Source of the DNA: Alphaproteobacteria bacterium
Lineage (GTDB): Bacteria > Pseudomonadota > Alphaproteobacteria > UBA8366
Direction: 5' to 3'
NCBI GenBank assembly: GCA_018665505.1
Contig: JABJCS010000829.1
Coordinates: 1-6,411 of the forward strand
Length of the DNA stretch: 6,411 bases
In this document: positions 1-6,331 of the stretch, in pieces
How the letters are laid out: the number at the start of each line of letters is the position of its first letter
Numbering within the stretch: position 1 is the first letter of the stretch
The notes under the pieces: model-generated
What the model was told of the DNA's origin: nothing
What the model saw: only the letters and a program-made list of their open reading frames with translations
The model's database searches: none
Position numbers and translations under genes: made by a program

Positions 1-561
1 CAAATCGTTCTTGCTGATGACACCGAAGGGTCGTTGACCGGGTTTAAGTTCTTTATCCTTGGGTGGGGAAGTCTCTGTCTCCGACGAAATAACCGTCGTC
101 TTGGGTGCCGTCACGTCGGGCGACGCTGCATATTGTCGAGCGCCGAGCGGTGCGGAGACCGATTGTTCGGACCCCACGCTCGGGCGGCCTTCTTCCAGCG
201 CCCGTAATCGCAAGTCTACATCGGCGACCAACCGGTCGAGACGTTCGGCGGTGCGGCCAATTTTAAACTTAATTTCCTCGAACTGGCCGTTCATATCTCG
301 CATTTGCCGCCGCATCTCTTGTATTTGCAGCTGAAGCTGAGAGACCGAATCCTGACTGGCAAATTCCGGCAACCCGGCGCCACCGGGTACCGATGTCGGT
401 CGCTTGCCCTCGCGAAACACGTAACCCTGCAAAGTGTTCATATCACGGCGCAACCGCTCCAATTCGCCAACAATCGACGAGTCTTGCGCGGCGGCCGCTG
501 AGACGGAAGCCACGACAACGAAGAGCGGGAAAAAACTGAAAATTCCTGTACGGACCAACAT
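1..561 (-). CDS. cpoB: Cell division coordinator CpoB (YbgF), N-terminal part; 3' end outside window
   Basis: CpoB is a periplasmic protein that binds TolA and coordinates Tol-driven outer-membrane constriction with septal peptidoglycan synthesis by PBP1B. The frame is open from the ATG at 561 to the window edge, giving 187 residues. It begins with a signal peptide (MLVRTGIFSFFPLFVVVASV, then SAAAA with likely cleavage near residue 25). A short heptad-like segment SSIVGELERLRRDMNTLQGY follows at 28-47, then a longer coiled-coil region at about 70-125 (VSQLQLQIQEMRRQM, DVDLRLRALEE), as in the trimerising coiled coil of the family. A Ser/Thr/Pro-rich linker runs to the edge. The TPR domain expected to follow is not in the window. 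Evidence is position after pal plus this architecture. An in-frame GTG at 567 is an alternative start; neither has a clear ribosome binding site. Confidence 0.88.
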   Translation of the reverse strand, partial: MLVRTGIFSFFPLFVVVASVSAAAAQDSSIVGELERLRRDMNTLQGYVFREGKRPTSVPGGAGLPEFASQDSVSQLQLQIQEMRRQMRDMNGQFEEIKFKIGRTAERLDRLVADVDLRLRALEEGRPSVGSEQSVSAPLGARQYAASPDVTAPKTTVISSETETSPPKDKELKPGQRPFGVISKNDL

Positions 562-592
562 AATCACTATGCTCGACTTAAAATACGGCCAG

Positions 593-618
593 ATTATGAC
601 GCAAAGACGCGCGCCGTT
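593..618 (-). promoter_or_regulatory. Weak candidate promoter for cpoB
   Basis: CATAAT (598-593) matches five of six -10 bases and would start transcription near 586, about 25 bases before the ATG. The only -35-like word at suitable distance is TTGGAA, lying in the hairpin loop and arm (622-617), a poor match. Low confidence. Confidence 0.2.
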
Positions 619-635
619 CCAAAACGACGCGCGTC
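603..635 (-). terminator. GC-rich hairpin after pal, possible weak or partial terminator
   Basis: On the minus strand GACGCGCGTCGTT (635-623) pairs with AACGGCGCGCGTC (618-606) around a TTGG loop: 13 pairs, one of them a T-G wobble. Only three T residues follow (605-603), so intrinsic termination would be inefficient; it may instead act as partial terminator or 3' stabiliser separating abundant pal mRNA from cpoB. On the plus strand there is no T run after it. Confidence 0.6.
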
Positions 636-666
636 CTATAATTCAGCCGAAAGCGTTGATCGAAAT

Positions 667-1203
667 TTAGCTCGCGCCACCTTTTACGATGCTAACGCCG
701 CGACGGTTTTGCTGCCACGCGGATTCGTTCGAACCGAGAACGGCCGGACGTTCCTTACCGTAGCTGATTGTTTGCACACGGTTTGCCGAGATACCCCGGC
801 TCACCAAATATTCCTTCACTGCATTGGCGCGGCGCTCACCCAGCGCAAGATTATATTCCCGAGTCCCACGCTCGTCGCAATGCCCTTCAACGACGATGGT
901 GATGCTGGGATACTTCTTCAGCCAAGCGGCCTGATCGTTCAGCGTCGCCGCGTCCGAAGTTCTGATTTCCGCTTTATTGAAACCAAAATAGACACGATCA
1001 CCGATCGTAATGAATTCTTCCGCAGATCCCGCCGACGGCGCTGACACTGTCGAACCAGTGTTCACGGAGCTGCTGGGAGCCGACGAAGCGCCTGTGGTTT
1101 TAGAACCACCCGCGCCAGCGGTCTTTCCCTCGTCGGTCGATTCAGTCGCACATGCCGCAACGAGCAACAGAGCGGCAGCGATGCTCAAAAATTTAATAGG
1201 CAT
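667..1203 (-). CDS. pal: Peptidoglycan-associated lipoprotein Pal
   Basis: Pal is an outer-membrane lipoprotein that grips peptidoglycan through an OmpA-like domain and is released or relocated by TolB and TolA. The 178-residue product begins with a lipoprotein signal peptide, MPIKFLSIAAALLLVAAC, with lipobox VAAC and lipidated Cys18; residue +2 is Ala, not Asp, consistent with export to the outer membrane. A Ser/Gly/Ala/Thr-rich linker covers about 20-62. The OmpA-like domain covers about 66-174, with EGHCDERGTREYNLALGERRA at 106-126; Asp110 and Arg125, 15 residues apart, match the pair that binds diaminopimelate in this family. YGKERPAVLGSNE at 148-160 and QNRRGV at 165-170 complete the signature (most relatives have NRRAV). 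It is preceded by a 150-base gap and followed by a hairpin, so it may be transcribed partly on its own. Confidence 0.98.
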   Translation of the reverse strand: MPIKFLSIAAALLLVAACATESTDEGKTAGAGGSKTTGASSAPSSSVNTGSTVSAPSAGSAEEFITIGDRVYFGFNKAEIRTSDAATLNDQAAWLKKYPSITIVVEGHCDERGTREYNLALGERRANAVKEYLVSRGISANRVQTISYGKERPAVLGSNESAWQQNRRGVSIVKGGAS

Positions 1204-1207
1204 TAGT

Positions 1208-1213
1208 TCACCT
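1208..1213 (-). promoter_or_regulatory. Ribosome binding site of pal (decides start)
   Basis: AGGTGA, a good match to the anti-Shine-Dalgarno complement, lies 4 bases before the ATG at 1203. It excludes the longer in-frame TTG start at 1224, whose extra codons overlap this site. Confidence 0.7.
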
Positions 1214-1264
1214 TTACCCGTCAAAATGCCGAAGATTCAATACAAATCCCCTTGCGAGGTGCCG

Positions 1265-1294
1265 ATAATATGCACGTGAATTGTTCAAATACAA
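1265..1294 (-). promoter_or_regulatory. Candidate sigma-70-type promoter for pal
   Basis: A -10-like TATTAT (1270-1265, five of six consensus bases) is preceded after an 18-base spacer by TTGTAT (1294-1289, four of six). Transcription would start near 1258, leaving a leader of about 55 bases before the pal ATG. The AT-rich setting and the unusual gap in an otherwise compact operon support it, but the -35 element is weak. Confidence 0.35.
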
Positions 1295-1353
1295 CCACCT
1301 ATCAAGAAATTTCATAGTGCAACTTGACTGTCGTGCACAAAATTTCGTGATGA

Positions 1354-2703
1354 TTACTGTAATAAAGACGACCACGCCGGGTCAGAAGCGTCGCCCGGCG
1401 TGATGACTTCGCGCAGGTTGTATCCCGTCAGATCCACCGAATAAAGTCTGGTTCGACCGCCGCGGCCTTTTGAGTCGCTTGGCTGCTGGCGGAAAAACAT
1501 CAAAACCCGGCCGTTCGGCGACCATGTGGGCGCTTCATCGAGAAAGCTCTTCGTTAAAAGGCGCTCACCGCTGCCATCCGGACGCATCACGCCGATATAA
1601 AATTCGCCCGACAATTGCTTGGTGAAGGCAATTAGATCACCACGTGGCGACCAAACCGGCGTCGCGTAGCGCCCGCGCCCGAAACTAATGCGGTGGACGT
1701 TGCTGCCGTCTATATTCATCACATAAATCTGCGGGGAGCCGCCACGATCCGAATTAAAGACGACGAAACGCGAATCAGGAGAGCCACTCGGCGAGGTATC
1801 GATCGCGGGATGCGTTGTCAGTCTGGTGGATTTCCGCGTCCGCAAATCCATCAACCTAATATCCGAATTCCCACGTTCCGCGAAGGCCATGAGGACCGAT
1901 TGCCCATCCGGTGTAAATCGGGGGGCAAACGTCATTCCCTTGAAATTGCCAAGCAGTTCTTGGCGGCCTGATTCGATATTGAACAAATAAACGCGCGGCG
2001 TGTTGTTGAAATAGGACAGGTACGTAATTTCCTGCGCGGCCGGCGAGAAGCGAGGCGTCAGAACCAGAGCATCTCCATTGGTCAGATAACGAATATTGGC
2101 CCCGTCCTGATCCATGATGGCCAGACGTTTCACCCTGCGGCGCAACGGCCCGCTTTCAGCGACATAGACGACACGCGTGTCGAAATAACCGCTCTCTCCG
2201 GTGATCCGTTTGTAAATAGCATCCGAAATAATATGCGCGACGCGACGCCAATTGTTCGGTTCTGTGAAATAAGCGAGACCCGTCATCTGCGCTTCCGCGA
2301 AGACATCCCAGAGCCGGAACTCGACCCGCAGGCGGCCATCCGGCTGCAAACTGACACTACCGTTCACCAAGGCTTGTGCATTGATGACTCGCCAATCGGA
2401 ATAGCGGGGCTGGACCTGCAGCGCTTCGGGTTTTTGCAGGAAAGCGCCTTTATCTATCGGCTTAAACAATCCCGAACGTTCCAGATTGCCCGCAATTACC
2501 GTCGCGATATCAGTACCGACTTCCTGATCCTGAGTTCCTTTACCAAAGAAATTCGTGATCGCGATCGGCAAAGGCTCCAGATGCCCTCGCGTAATGTCGA
2601 TGCGGACCTCCGCCCGTGCCAACGATGGTGGTAAACCTGCCCCGAAGGATATAACGACTGCCATAACAACCGCGAGCAAACCGCGCACAAGACCTTGTCT
2701 CAT
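1354..2703 (-). CDS. tolB: Tol-Pal system periplasmic beta-propeller protein TolB
   Basis: TolB is a soluble periplasmic protein that binds Pal and is pulled by TolA, controlling whether Pal is free to bind peptidoglycan. The 449-residue product has a signal peptide ([20 protein letters not shown], then a probable cleavage after ALA-type site ARA at 29-31) giving a mature start EVRIDITRG, typical for the family. The N-terminal domain covers about 32-170. The C-terminal propeller, about 175-449, shows repeated blade signatures: IMDQDGAN (197-204), RFSP (218-221), RFTPDG (262-267), SGSPDS (306-311), VWSPRG (350-355) and TWSPNG (393-398), with the family motif [18 protein letters not shown] at 318-335. 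I chose the ATG at 2703 because it forms TAATG with the tolA stop, has AGGA 5 bases upstream, and begins a proper signal peptide; a longer frame to 2754 would bury it. Confidence 0.97.
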   Translation of the reverse strand: MRQGLVRGLLAVVMAVVISFGAGLPPSLARAEVRIDITRGHLEPLPIAITNFFGKGTQDQEVGTDIATVIAGNLERSGLFKPIDKGAFLQKPEALQVQPRYSDWRVINAQALVNGSVSLQPDGRLRVEFRLWDVFAEAQMTGLAYFTEPNNWRRVAHIISDAIYKRITGESGYFDTRVVYVAESGPLRRRVKRLAIMDQDGANIRYLTNGDALVLTPRFSPAAQEITYLSYFNNTPRVYLFNIESGRQELLGNFKGMTFAPRFTPDGQSVLMAFAERGNSDIRLMDLRTRKSTRLTTHPAIDTSPSGSPDSRFVVFNSDRGGSPQIYVMNIDGSNVHRISFGRGRYATPVWSPRGDLIAFTKQLSGEFYIGVMRPDGSGERLLTKSFLDEAPTWSPNGRVLMFFRQQPSDSKGRGGRTRLYSVDLTGYNLREVITPGDASDPAWSSLLQ

Positions 2704-3599
2704 TACCGTCCTACCATTTCGCTGGGATTGAACCGCAAGACCATGTCCTTCCAAACGTCGAATTTCTGCAGCGGCAGATTAAACCGGCTGCACCGTGGAT
2801 TGCGAATCGCGCGTAACGCGCTCTCGGCAACCGCCTTGTACGTCGCATTCGTCTCCATCCGGAACCGGTCGACAATGCGGGATTCCCGCAATGTCCCGTC
2901 CGGATTCAACTTCAGGCGAACCTGAACCGACATCTCCTGGACATCCTTCGCGCCAATGGCTGCGGGCACCAACCAGCATCGTTCGATCTGTCGCTTGATC
3001 GCATCGATCTCGCTGATCGTCAGCTTCTCCCCAAGCGGCGCCTGTTGCGCGCGTTCGGGTGCCGGTACATTTTTTCGATTCATCAAAGCCGCCATTTTCT
3101 CATCGAAGGTTTTTTCTTTTTTCTGCGTTTTTTTCGGCGGCGGCGCATCCTTCAGCTTTTGGACCGTCTTCAACATCATCGAGGCGAAATCTTGCCTCGG
3201 ACGAGGTTTCGGACGAGGCGCTACTTTCGGCGGCGCAGGTTTGGGTTTTGGCTTCGCTTTCGGTTCCGGCGGCGTGGGCTCCGGCTTCGCTTCGACCGGC
3301 TTGGGCTGCGGTTCGGGCTCCGGCGGAGGTGCCGGCGCGGGCTCGAGAGCCGGCGGCAGGGCGGCCACTTGCTTCGGCGGTGCTGGCGGCTTGGGTGGTG
3401 GCGCTTTTACCGTCTTCTTCGGTAGCGGTGCCGGTTTCGGCACGGGCGTCGGCTCCGGCGTCTCGGTCGCGGAGACGATTTCGACATCGATCACCCGATG
3501 TTCCATCACGATGCTTTGGCTCGGCGACGGCAATCCGTATAACGCGAAAACGAAAATCGCGATATGAAAGCCGAACGAAATCACCAACGGAACGCGCAT
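2703..3599 (-). CDS. tolA: Cell envelope integrity protein TolA (short, proline-rich linker form)
   Basis: TolA is anchored in the inner membrane, spans the periplasm, and passes TolQR energy to TolB and Pal. The 298-residue product has an N-terminal membrane helix at about 4-24. Within it Ser8 and His12 form the SxxxH motif of TolA and TonB, which contacts the TolQR or ExbBD channel. Residues 48-135 are a proline-, lysine- and glutamate-rich spacer, replacing the long alanine-rich helix of E. coli TolA. A lysine-rich stretch follows at about 136-175. The C-terminal domain covers about 193-298, with [12 protein letters not shown] (198-209), [14 protein letters not shown], and a closing segment ending [16 protein letters not shown]. 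Cys208 and Cys270 could form a disulfide; this is inference. Start: ATG at 3599 with GGAGAG 5 bases upstream. The TAA stop shares one base with the tolB ATG. Confidence 0.95.
   Translation of the reverse strand: MRVPLVISFGFHIAIFVFALYGLPSPSQSIVMEHRVIDVEIVSATETPEPTPVPKPAPLPKKTVKAPPPKPPAPPKQVAALPPALEPAPAPPPEPEPQPKPVEAKPEPTPPEPKAKPKPKPAPPKVAPRPKPRPRQDFASMMLKTVQKLKDAPPPKKTQKKEKTFDEKMAALMNRKNVPAPERAQQAPLGEKLTISEIDAIKRQIERCWLVPAAIGAKDVQEMSVQVRLKLNPDGTLRESRIVDRFRMETNATYKAVAESALRAIRNPRCSRFNLPLQKFDVWKDMVLRFNPSEMVGR
2709..2712 (-). promoter_or_regulatory. Ribosome binding site of tolB (decides start)
   Basis: AGGA lies 5 bases upstream of the ATG at 2703, within the last codons of tolA. It favours this start over the open frame extending to 2754, which would put 17 extra polar residues before the signal peptide. 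Confidence 0.55.
3195..3458 (-). repeat. Low-complexity Pro/Lys/Glu coding repeat in tolA
   Basis: This stretch encodes TolA residues 48-135, dominated by irregular PEP, PKP, PAP and PPP units. There is no fixed repeat length. The GC-rich repetitive codons leave long stop-free frames on both strands, which explains the many spurious open frames here. It is expected to encode an extended periplasmic spacer and to vary in length between strains. Confidence 0.75.
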
Positions 3600-3604
3600 T
3601 CAAG

Positions 3605-3610
3605 CTCTCC
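3605..3610 (-). promoter_or_regulatory. Ribosome binding site of tolA
   Basis: GGAGAG lies 5 bases before the ATG at 3599 in the tolR-tolA gap. It sets the tolA start; the ATG at 3615, which overlaps the tolR stop in another frame, lacks such a site. Confidence 0.65.
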
Positions 3611-3611
3611 G

Positions 3612-4091
3612 TCATCGCCGGTTGTTTTGCGGGCGGGCAGTGCTCTTAGGAGCACCCGGCTTTGGTAGTTCCGCCATCAGCGAAACTTTTTTGAACCCCG
3701 CGGCGCTAATCGCGCCCATGACTTCCATGACGCTGCCATACGGGATCGCCTTATCGCCGCGAACGAAAATCTTGATATCCGGATTGGCGCCGGTAACCGC
3801 CACCAACCGCGGCACCAAGTTTTCAATCGGCGTCTCATGCTCCTGCAGGAAAATCGCGCCCGTCGCGTTGATCGTCACTACCAAGGGCTCGTCCGTATCC
3901 GACAACGCCGCCGCTCGGGTTTTCGGCAAATCCACCGGCACACCCACCGTCAACAGCGGTGCCGTAATCATGAAGACAATCAACAACACCAACATGACGT
4001 CGACGAACGGTGTCACATTGATTTCCGCCATCGGTTGATAGCGGCGAGCACGGCCACCGAAACGCCCATTATTGTTGGTTTGAATCGCCAT
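3612..4091 (-). CDS. tolR: Tol-Pal system protein TolR (ExbD family)
   Basis: TolR is the single-span partner of TolQ; it couples proton flow to TolA through its membrane helix and has a periplasmic domain that can bind peptidoglycan. The 159-residue product has a short basic cytoplasmic N-terminus (1-20), then AEINVTPFVDVMLVLLIVFM at 22-41, in which Asp31 aligns with the essential proton-carrying Asp23 of E. coli TolR. The periplasmic domain follows, from about 50 to 142, containing VDLPKTRA and the ExbD-type stretch KIFVRGDKAIPYG at 107-119. The end, about 143-159, is a polar, probably disordered tail. The length is a little above E. coli TolR (142). The ATG at 4091 is 4 bases after the tolQ stop with only a very close AGGA, consistent with coupling to tolQ. 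It ends 12 bases before tolA. Confidence 0.97.
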   Translation of the reverse strand: MAIQTNNNGRFGGRARRYQPMAEINVTPFVDVMLVLLIVFMITAPLLTVGVPVDLPKTRAAALSDTDEPLVVTINATGAIFLQEHETPIENLVPRLVAVTGANPDIKIFVRGDKAIPYGSVMEVMGAISAAGFKKVSLMAELPKPGAPKSTARPQNNRR

Positions 4092-4095
4092 CGTC

Positions 4096-4824
4096 CTAGC
4101 TCGTTTCCTCGATCTGGCGCGATAGTATTGCGATGAATTCTCCAGCGAACGTTTCCATGCGCCCAGCGTAGCGGCCCAAATCGGTCGACAGCTTGTTGTA
4201 AGCGATGACGGCCGGAATGGCCGCGACCAGTCCTAGCGCGGTCGCGAACAACGCTTCGGCAATGCCGGGGGCGACAACAGCCAAATTCGTCTGTTTCGTC
4301 ACCGCGATCGACTGAAAGCTATTCATAATGCCCCAAACGGTACCGAAGAGACCGACGAATGGCGCCGTCGACCCAACCGACGCGAGGAACATCATGTAGC
4401 GCTCGAGACGCTCGATCTCGCGGGCGACGGTCACCTGCATGACCCGTTCCAGCCGGTCTCTCAGTCCAGACCTCCCGGCTTCGCTATAAACCAAGCCCTT
4501 GGCGGAAGAGCGACGCCATTCACGCATCGCCGCCGAAAACACCGCCGTCATCGGATCGGACGGCTGCTGGCCCACACGCTCGTACAATTCCTCCAACGAT
4601 CCACCCGACCAAAACTCGTCCTCGAATTTATTGGCCCGGCGCTGCAGCCGGCGAAACCTGAAAGTCTTATCAAAGATGATCGCCCAGCACCAAACCGACG
4701 CCACCAATAGGATGAGCATTACGGACTTAACGATCCAATCTGCGCTGAGGAAAAGGCTCCAAAGCGTCAATTGAGAATGCCCAAGCGCCTGTCCGACGGC
4801 GCCATCAACGACTGCCTGTTCCAT
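4096..4824 (-). CDS. tolQ: Tol-Pal system proton-channel protein TolQ
   Basis: TolQ is the multi-spanning inner-membrane subunit of the TolQ-TolR motor, homologous to ExbB and MotA, which uses the proton motive force to energise TolA. The 242-residue product shows the three expected membrane segments: about 31-51 (IVKSVMLILLVASVWCWAIIF), 144-168 and 182-209. Between the first and second is a charged cytoplasmic domain of about 90 residues. The family signature STAPFVGLFGTVWGIMNSF covers 152-170, and its threonines, together with Thr195 in the third segment, correspond to the polar residues lining the proton path. The segment VVAPGIAEALFATALGLVAAIPAVIAYN at 183-210 is also typical. The gene starts 6 bases after ybgC and stops 4 bases before tolR. 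Its ribosome binding site is weak (ACGGA about 11 bases upstream), which suggests reinitiation from ybgC. Confidence 0.98.
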   Translation of the reverse strand: MEQAVVDGAVGQALGHSQLTLWSLFLSADWIVKSVMLILLVASVWCWAIIFDKTFRFRRLQRRANKFEDEFWSGGSLEELYERVGQQPSDPMTAVFSAAMREWRRSSAKGLVYSEAGRSGLRDRLERVMQVTVAREIERLERYMMFLASVGSTAPFVGLFGTVWGIMNSFQSIAVTKQTNLAVVAPGIAEALFATALGLVAAIPAVIAYNKLSTDLGRYAGRMETFAGEFIAILSRQIEETS

Positions 4825-4830
4825 TCGGTA

Positions 4831-5274
4831 TTAATTCCGTTCCGCTGTTATTTGTTCATTCTTCGGCGATACCGATTTTTCGGCGAACGCCGCCCGTAAT
4901 GCTTTCGGCATACGTTTCGGTTTCCCGTTATTCCCGACACACGCGAGCCGGACCAACAATCGAGCGAGGTCGTCGGCATCCCGCTTCACGGTCTGCTCCG
5001 CCCGCAAGCTCGCACCGCCCACTTCGAGAAACCGGGTATGGACGGTCAGCGCATCATCGAGATATGCGGGTTGCATATAATCCACCGCGCATTGCCGCAC
5101 AGTGAAGGCGATGCCGTCCTCGGTCATGAGAGTCTGGTGATCTGCGCCGACGGATCGGAGGAATTCGGTCCGCGCGCGCTCGGCGAAGCGCAAATAATTG
5201 GCGTAATAGACAATCCCGCCGGCGTCCGTGTCCTCATAATAAACCCGCAACGGGAACACGTGGGCTTCAGGCAT
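4831..5274 (-). CDS. ybgC: Tol-Pal-associated acyl-CoA thioesterase YbgC (hot-dog fold)
   Basis: YbgC is a cytoplasmic 4-hydroxybenzoyl-CoA-thioesterase-type protein encoded at the head of tol-pal operons; family members hydrolyse acyl-CoA thioesters and have been linked to phospholipid metabolism. The 147-residue product has the N-terminal signature [19 protein letters not shown] at 12-30, with Asp17 aligning with the catalytic Asp18 of E. coli YbgC, followed by [10 protein letters not shown], the helix that packs against the hot-dog sheet. Tyr24 sits where E. coli has a histidine (VYH). The start at 5274 gives the expected length and has GAGG 6 bases upstream; an ATG at 5292 would add MRARCR and deepen the overlap with ruvB, so it is less likely. 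The gene starts 8 bases inside ruvB and ends 6 bases before tolQ. The substrate cannot be read from the sequence. Confidence 0.95.
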   Translation of the reverse strand: MPEAHVFPLRVYYEDTDAGGIVYYANYLRFAERARTEFLRSVGADHQTLMTEDGIAFTVRQCAVDYMQPAYLDDALTVHTRFLEVGGASLRAEQTVKRDADDLARLLVRLACVGNNGKPKRMPKALRAAFAEKSVSPKNEQITAERN

Positions 5275-6331
5275 CCGGCACCTCGCCCTCATCGAAGGTG
5301 CTCAATAGATCGAACTGCTCCATCGCCGTCTTGGGCGCCTCGATCCCAAGATAGCTCCAGCCCTGTCTCGCCAACATGCGGCCACGCGGGGTCCGTTGGA
5401 GGAGACCTTCCTGCATGAGATAAGGCTCGATCACATCCTCTATGACGTCGCGTTCTTCCGCGAGAGCAGCGGACAGCGTCTCGACACCAACCGGCCCGCC
5501 GCCGTAATTTTCCGCGACGCAAGTGAGATATCGACGATCCATGGCATCTAGGCCCAACGCATCCACGCCCAGGCGTTGCAATGCCGCATCCGCGGCCTTG
5601 GCGTCAATCTTTTCAGTCCCATCGACCATGGCGAAGTCGCGCACCCGCCGCAGCAGGCGTCCAGCGACGCGCGGCGTACCCCGGCTGCGGCGCGCGATTT
5701 CCGTTGCGCCGTCCACCTCCAACGGTGTCTCCAGCAGGTTCGCGCCGCGTACAACAATTTCGCGCAATTCGTCCAATTCATAAAAATTCATCCGCAGATG
5801 AATGCCGAACCGCTCCCGTAAAGGTGTCGTGATAAGACCGGAACGCGTGGTCGCACCCACCAAGGTAAAGGGCTGCAGCGGTATGCGCACCGAACGGGCC
5901 GCCGGCCCTTCACCGATGATCAAGTCGAGTTCAAAATCCTCCATCGCGGGATACAGGATTTCCTCTACTGCCGGATTGAGGCGGTGAATTTCGTCGATAA
6001 AGAGCACATCCTGCGGCTGCAAATTGGTGAGGATCGCCGCTAAATCGCCAGCCTTGGCGATAACCGGGCCCGAGGTCGCTCTAAAACCGACATTAAGCTC
6101 GCGCGCAATAATTTGCGCCAAGGTGGTTTTACCAAGCCCGGGCGGGCCGTGCAGCAAGGTGTGATCGAGGGCTTCGCCGCGTTCGCTCGCGGCACGAATG
6201 AACACCGACAGGTTTTCACGGACCGTCTTTTGACCAATAAAATCGTCAAGTGTCTGCGGCCGAAGGGTAAAATCGGTGTGGTCCGCGGTATCGAACTCCG
6301 GGTCGACGATGCGATCCATTTGCTCGCTCAC
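5267..6331 (-). CDS. ruvB: Holliday junction branch migration ATPase RuvB
   Basis: RuvB is the AAA+ motor that, as hexamers flanking a RuvA-bound four-way junction, pumps DNA to drive branch migration in recombination and fork repair. The 354-residue product carries the full signature: Walker A GPPGLGKT at 62-69, Walker B with DEIH at 113-116, sensor 1 GATTRSG at 159-165, the arginine-finger segment LRERFG at 171-176, sensor 2 [18 protein letters not shown] at 217-234, and the C-terminal winged-helix motif RTPRGR at 313-318. Length is slightly above the E. coli protein (about 336) because of short N- and C-terminal tails, as in other alphaproteobacteria. I chose the GTG start at 6331 because AGGAG lies 8 bases upstream; an in-frame ATG at 6319 is the alternative and would remove only four residues. 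The 3' end overlaps ybgC by 8 bases. Confidence 0.98.
   Translation of the reverse strand: MSEQMDRIVDPEFDTADHTDFTLRPQTLDDFIGQKTVRENLSVFIRAASERGEALDHTLLHGPPGLGKTTLAQIIARELNVGFRATSGPVIAKAGDLAAILTNLQPQDVLFIDEIHRLNPAVEEILYPAMEDFELDLIIGEGPAARSVRIPLQPFTLVGATTRSGLITTPLRERFGIHLRMNFYELDELREIVVRGANLLETPLEVDGATEIARRSRGTPRVAGRLLRRVRDFAMVDGTEKIDAKAADAALQRLGVDALGLDAMDRRYLTCVAENYGGGPVGVETLSAALAEERDVIEDVIEPYLMQEGLLQRTPRGRMLARQGWSYLGIEAPKTAMEQFDLLSTFDEGEVPDA
5281..5284 (-). promoter_or_regulatory. Ribosome binding site of ybgC
   Basis: GAGG lies 6 bases upstream of the ATG at 5274, inside the last codons of ruvB. It supports the shorter start over the ATG at 5292. Confidence 0.5.

Larger units (their letters stand above)
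562..666 (-). other. pal-cpoB intergenic region
   Basis: This 105-base gap contains a strong hairpin (606-635) and, just downstream of it, a -10-like CATAAT at 598-593 that could serve cpoB. No Shine-Dalgarno of note precedes the cpoB start. Confidence 0.6.
1204..1353 (-). other. tolB-pal intergenic region, AT-rich
   Basis: This 150-base gap is the longest non-coding stretch in the window and visibly richer in A and T than the genes. It holds a candidate promoter, a pair of similar words TTGTATTTGAAC (1294-1283) and TTGTATTGAATC (1245-1234), one GANTC site (1234-1238) that would be a target of the alphaproteobacterial methylase CcrM, and several short palindromes: GAAATTTC (1313-1306), GTGCAC, CACGTG, and an imperfect CACGAAATTTTGTG just after the tolB stop. 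I see no convincing terminator. No small open frame here has coding support. Confidence 0.6.

Noticed and set aside
1204..1224. TTG start of pal at 1224
   Set aside because: Its codons run through the AGGTGA ribosome binding site, and the ATG at 1203 gives a standard lipoprotein signal peptide.
1313..1353. Possible terminator after tolB (GTGCA/TGCAC and GAAATTT repeats)
   Set aside because: The stem is five pairs with a 12-base loop and no T run follows in a suitable place.
2233..2634. 133-codon plus-strand frame opposite tolB, and similar plus-strand frames opposite ruvB, ybgC, tolQ, tolR, pal and cpoB
   Set aside because: All lie antisense to confidently identified genes, show no domain or start signal, and are expected from codon bias in GC-rich DNA.
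2704..2754. Upstream extension of tolB to 2754
   Set aside because: It would overlap tolA by about 50 bases and hide the signal peptide behind 17 polar residues. The TAATG overlap with AGGA gives a better start.
3100..3615. Same-strand 171-codon frame starting in an ATGA overlap with the tolR stop
   Set aside because: It is the shifted frame of the tolA repeat, rich in Ala, Glu, Arg and Gly from GC-rich codons. No Shine-Dalgarno precedes its ATG, while GGAGAG is well placed for the tolA ATG at 3599.
2956..3649. Long plus-strand open frames (203, 196 and 126 codons) opposite tolA, glycine- or arginine-rich
   Set aside because: They are antisense reads of the Pro/Lys repeat of tolA, have low-complexity composition, no ribosome binding site and no recognisable domain, while the minus-strand frame is a clear TolA.
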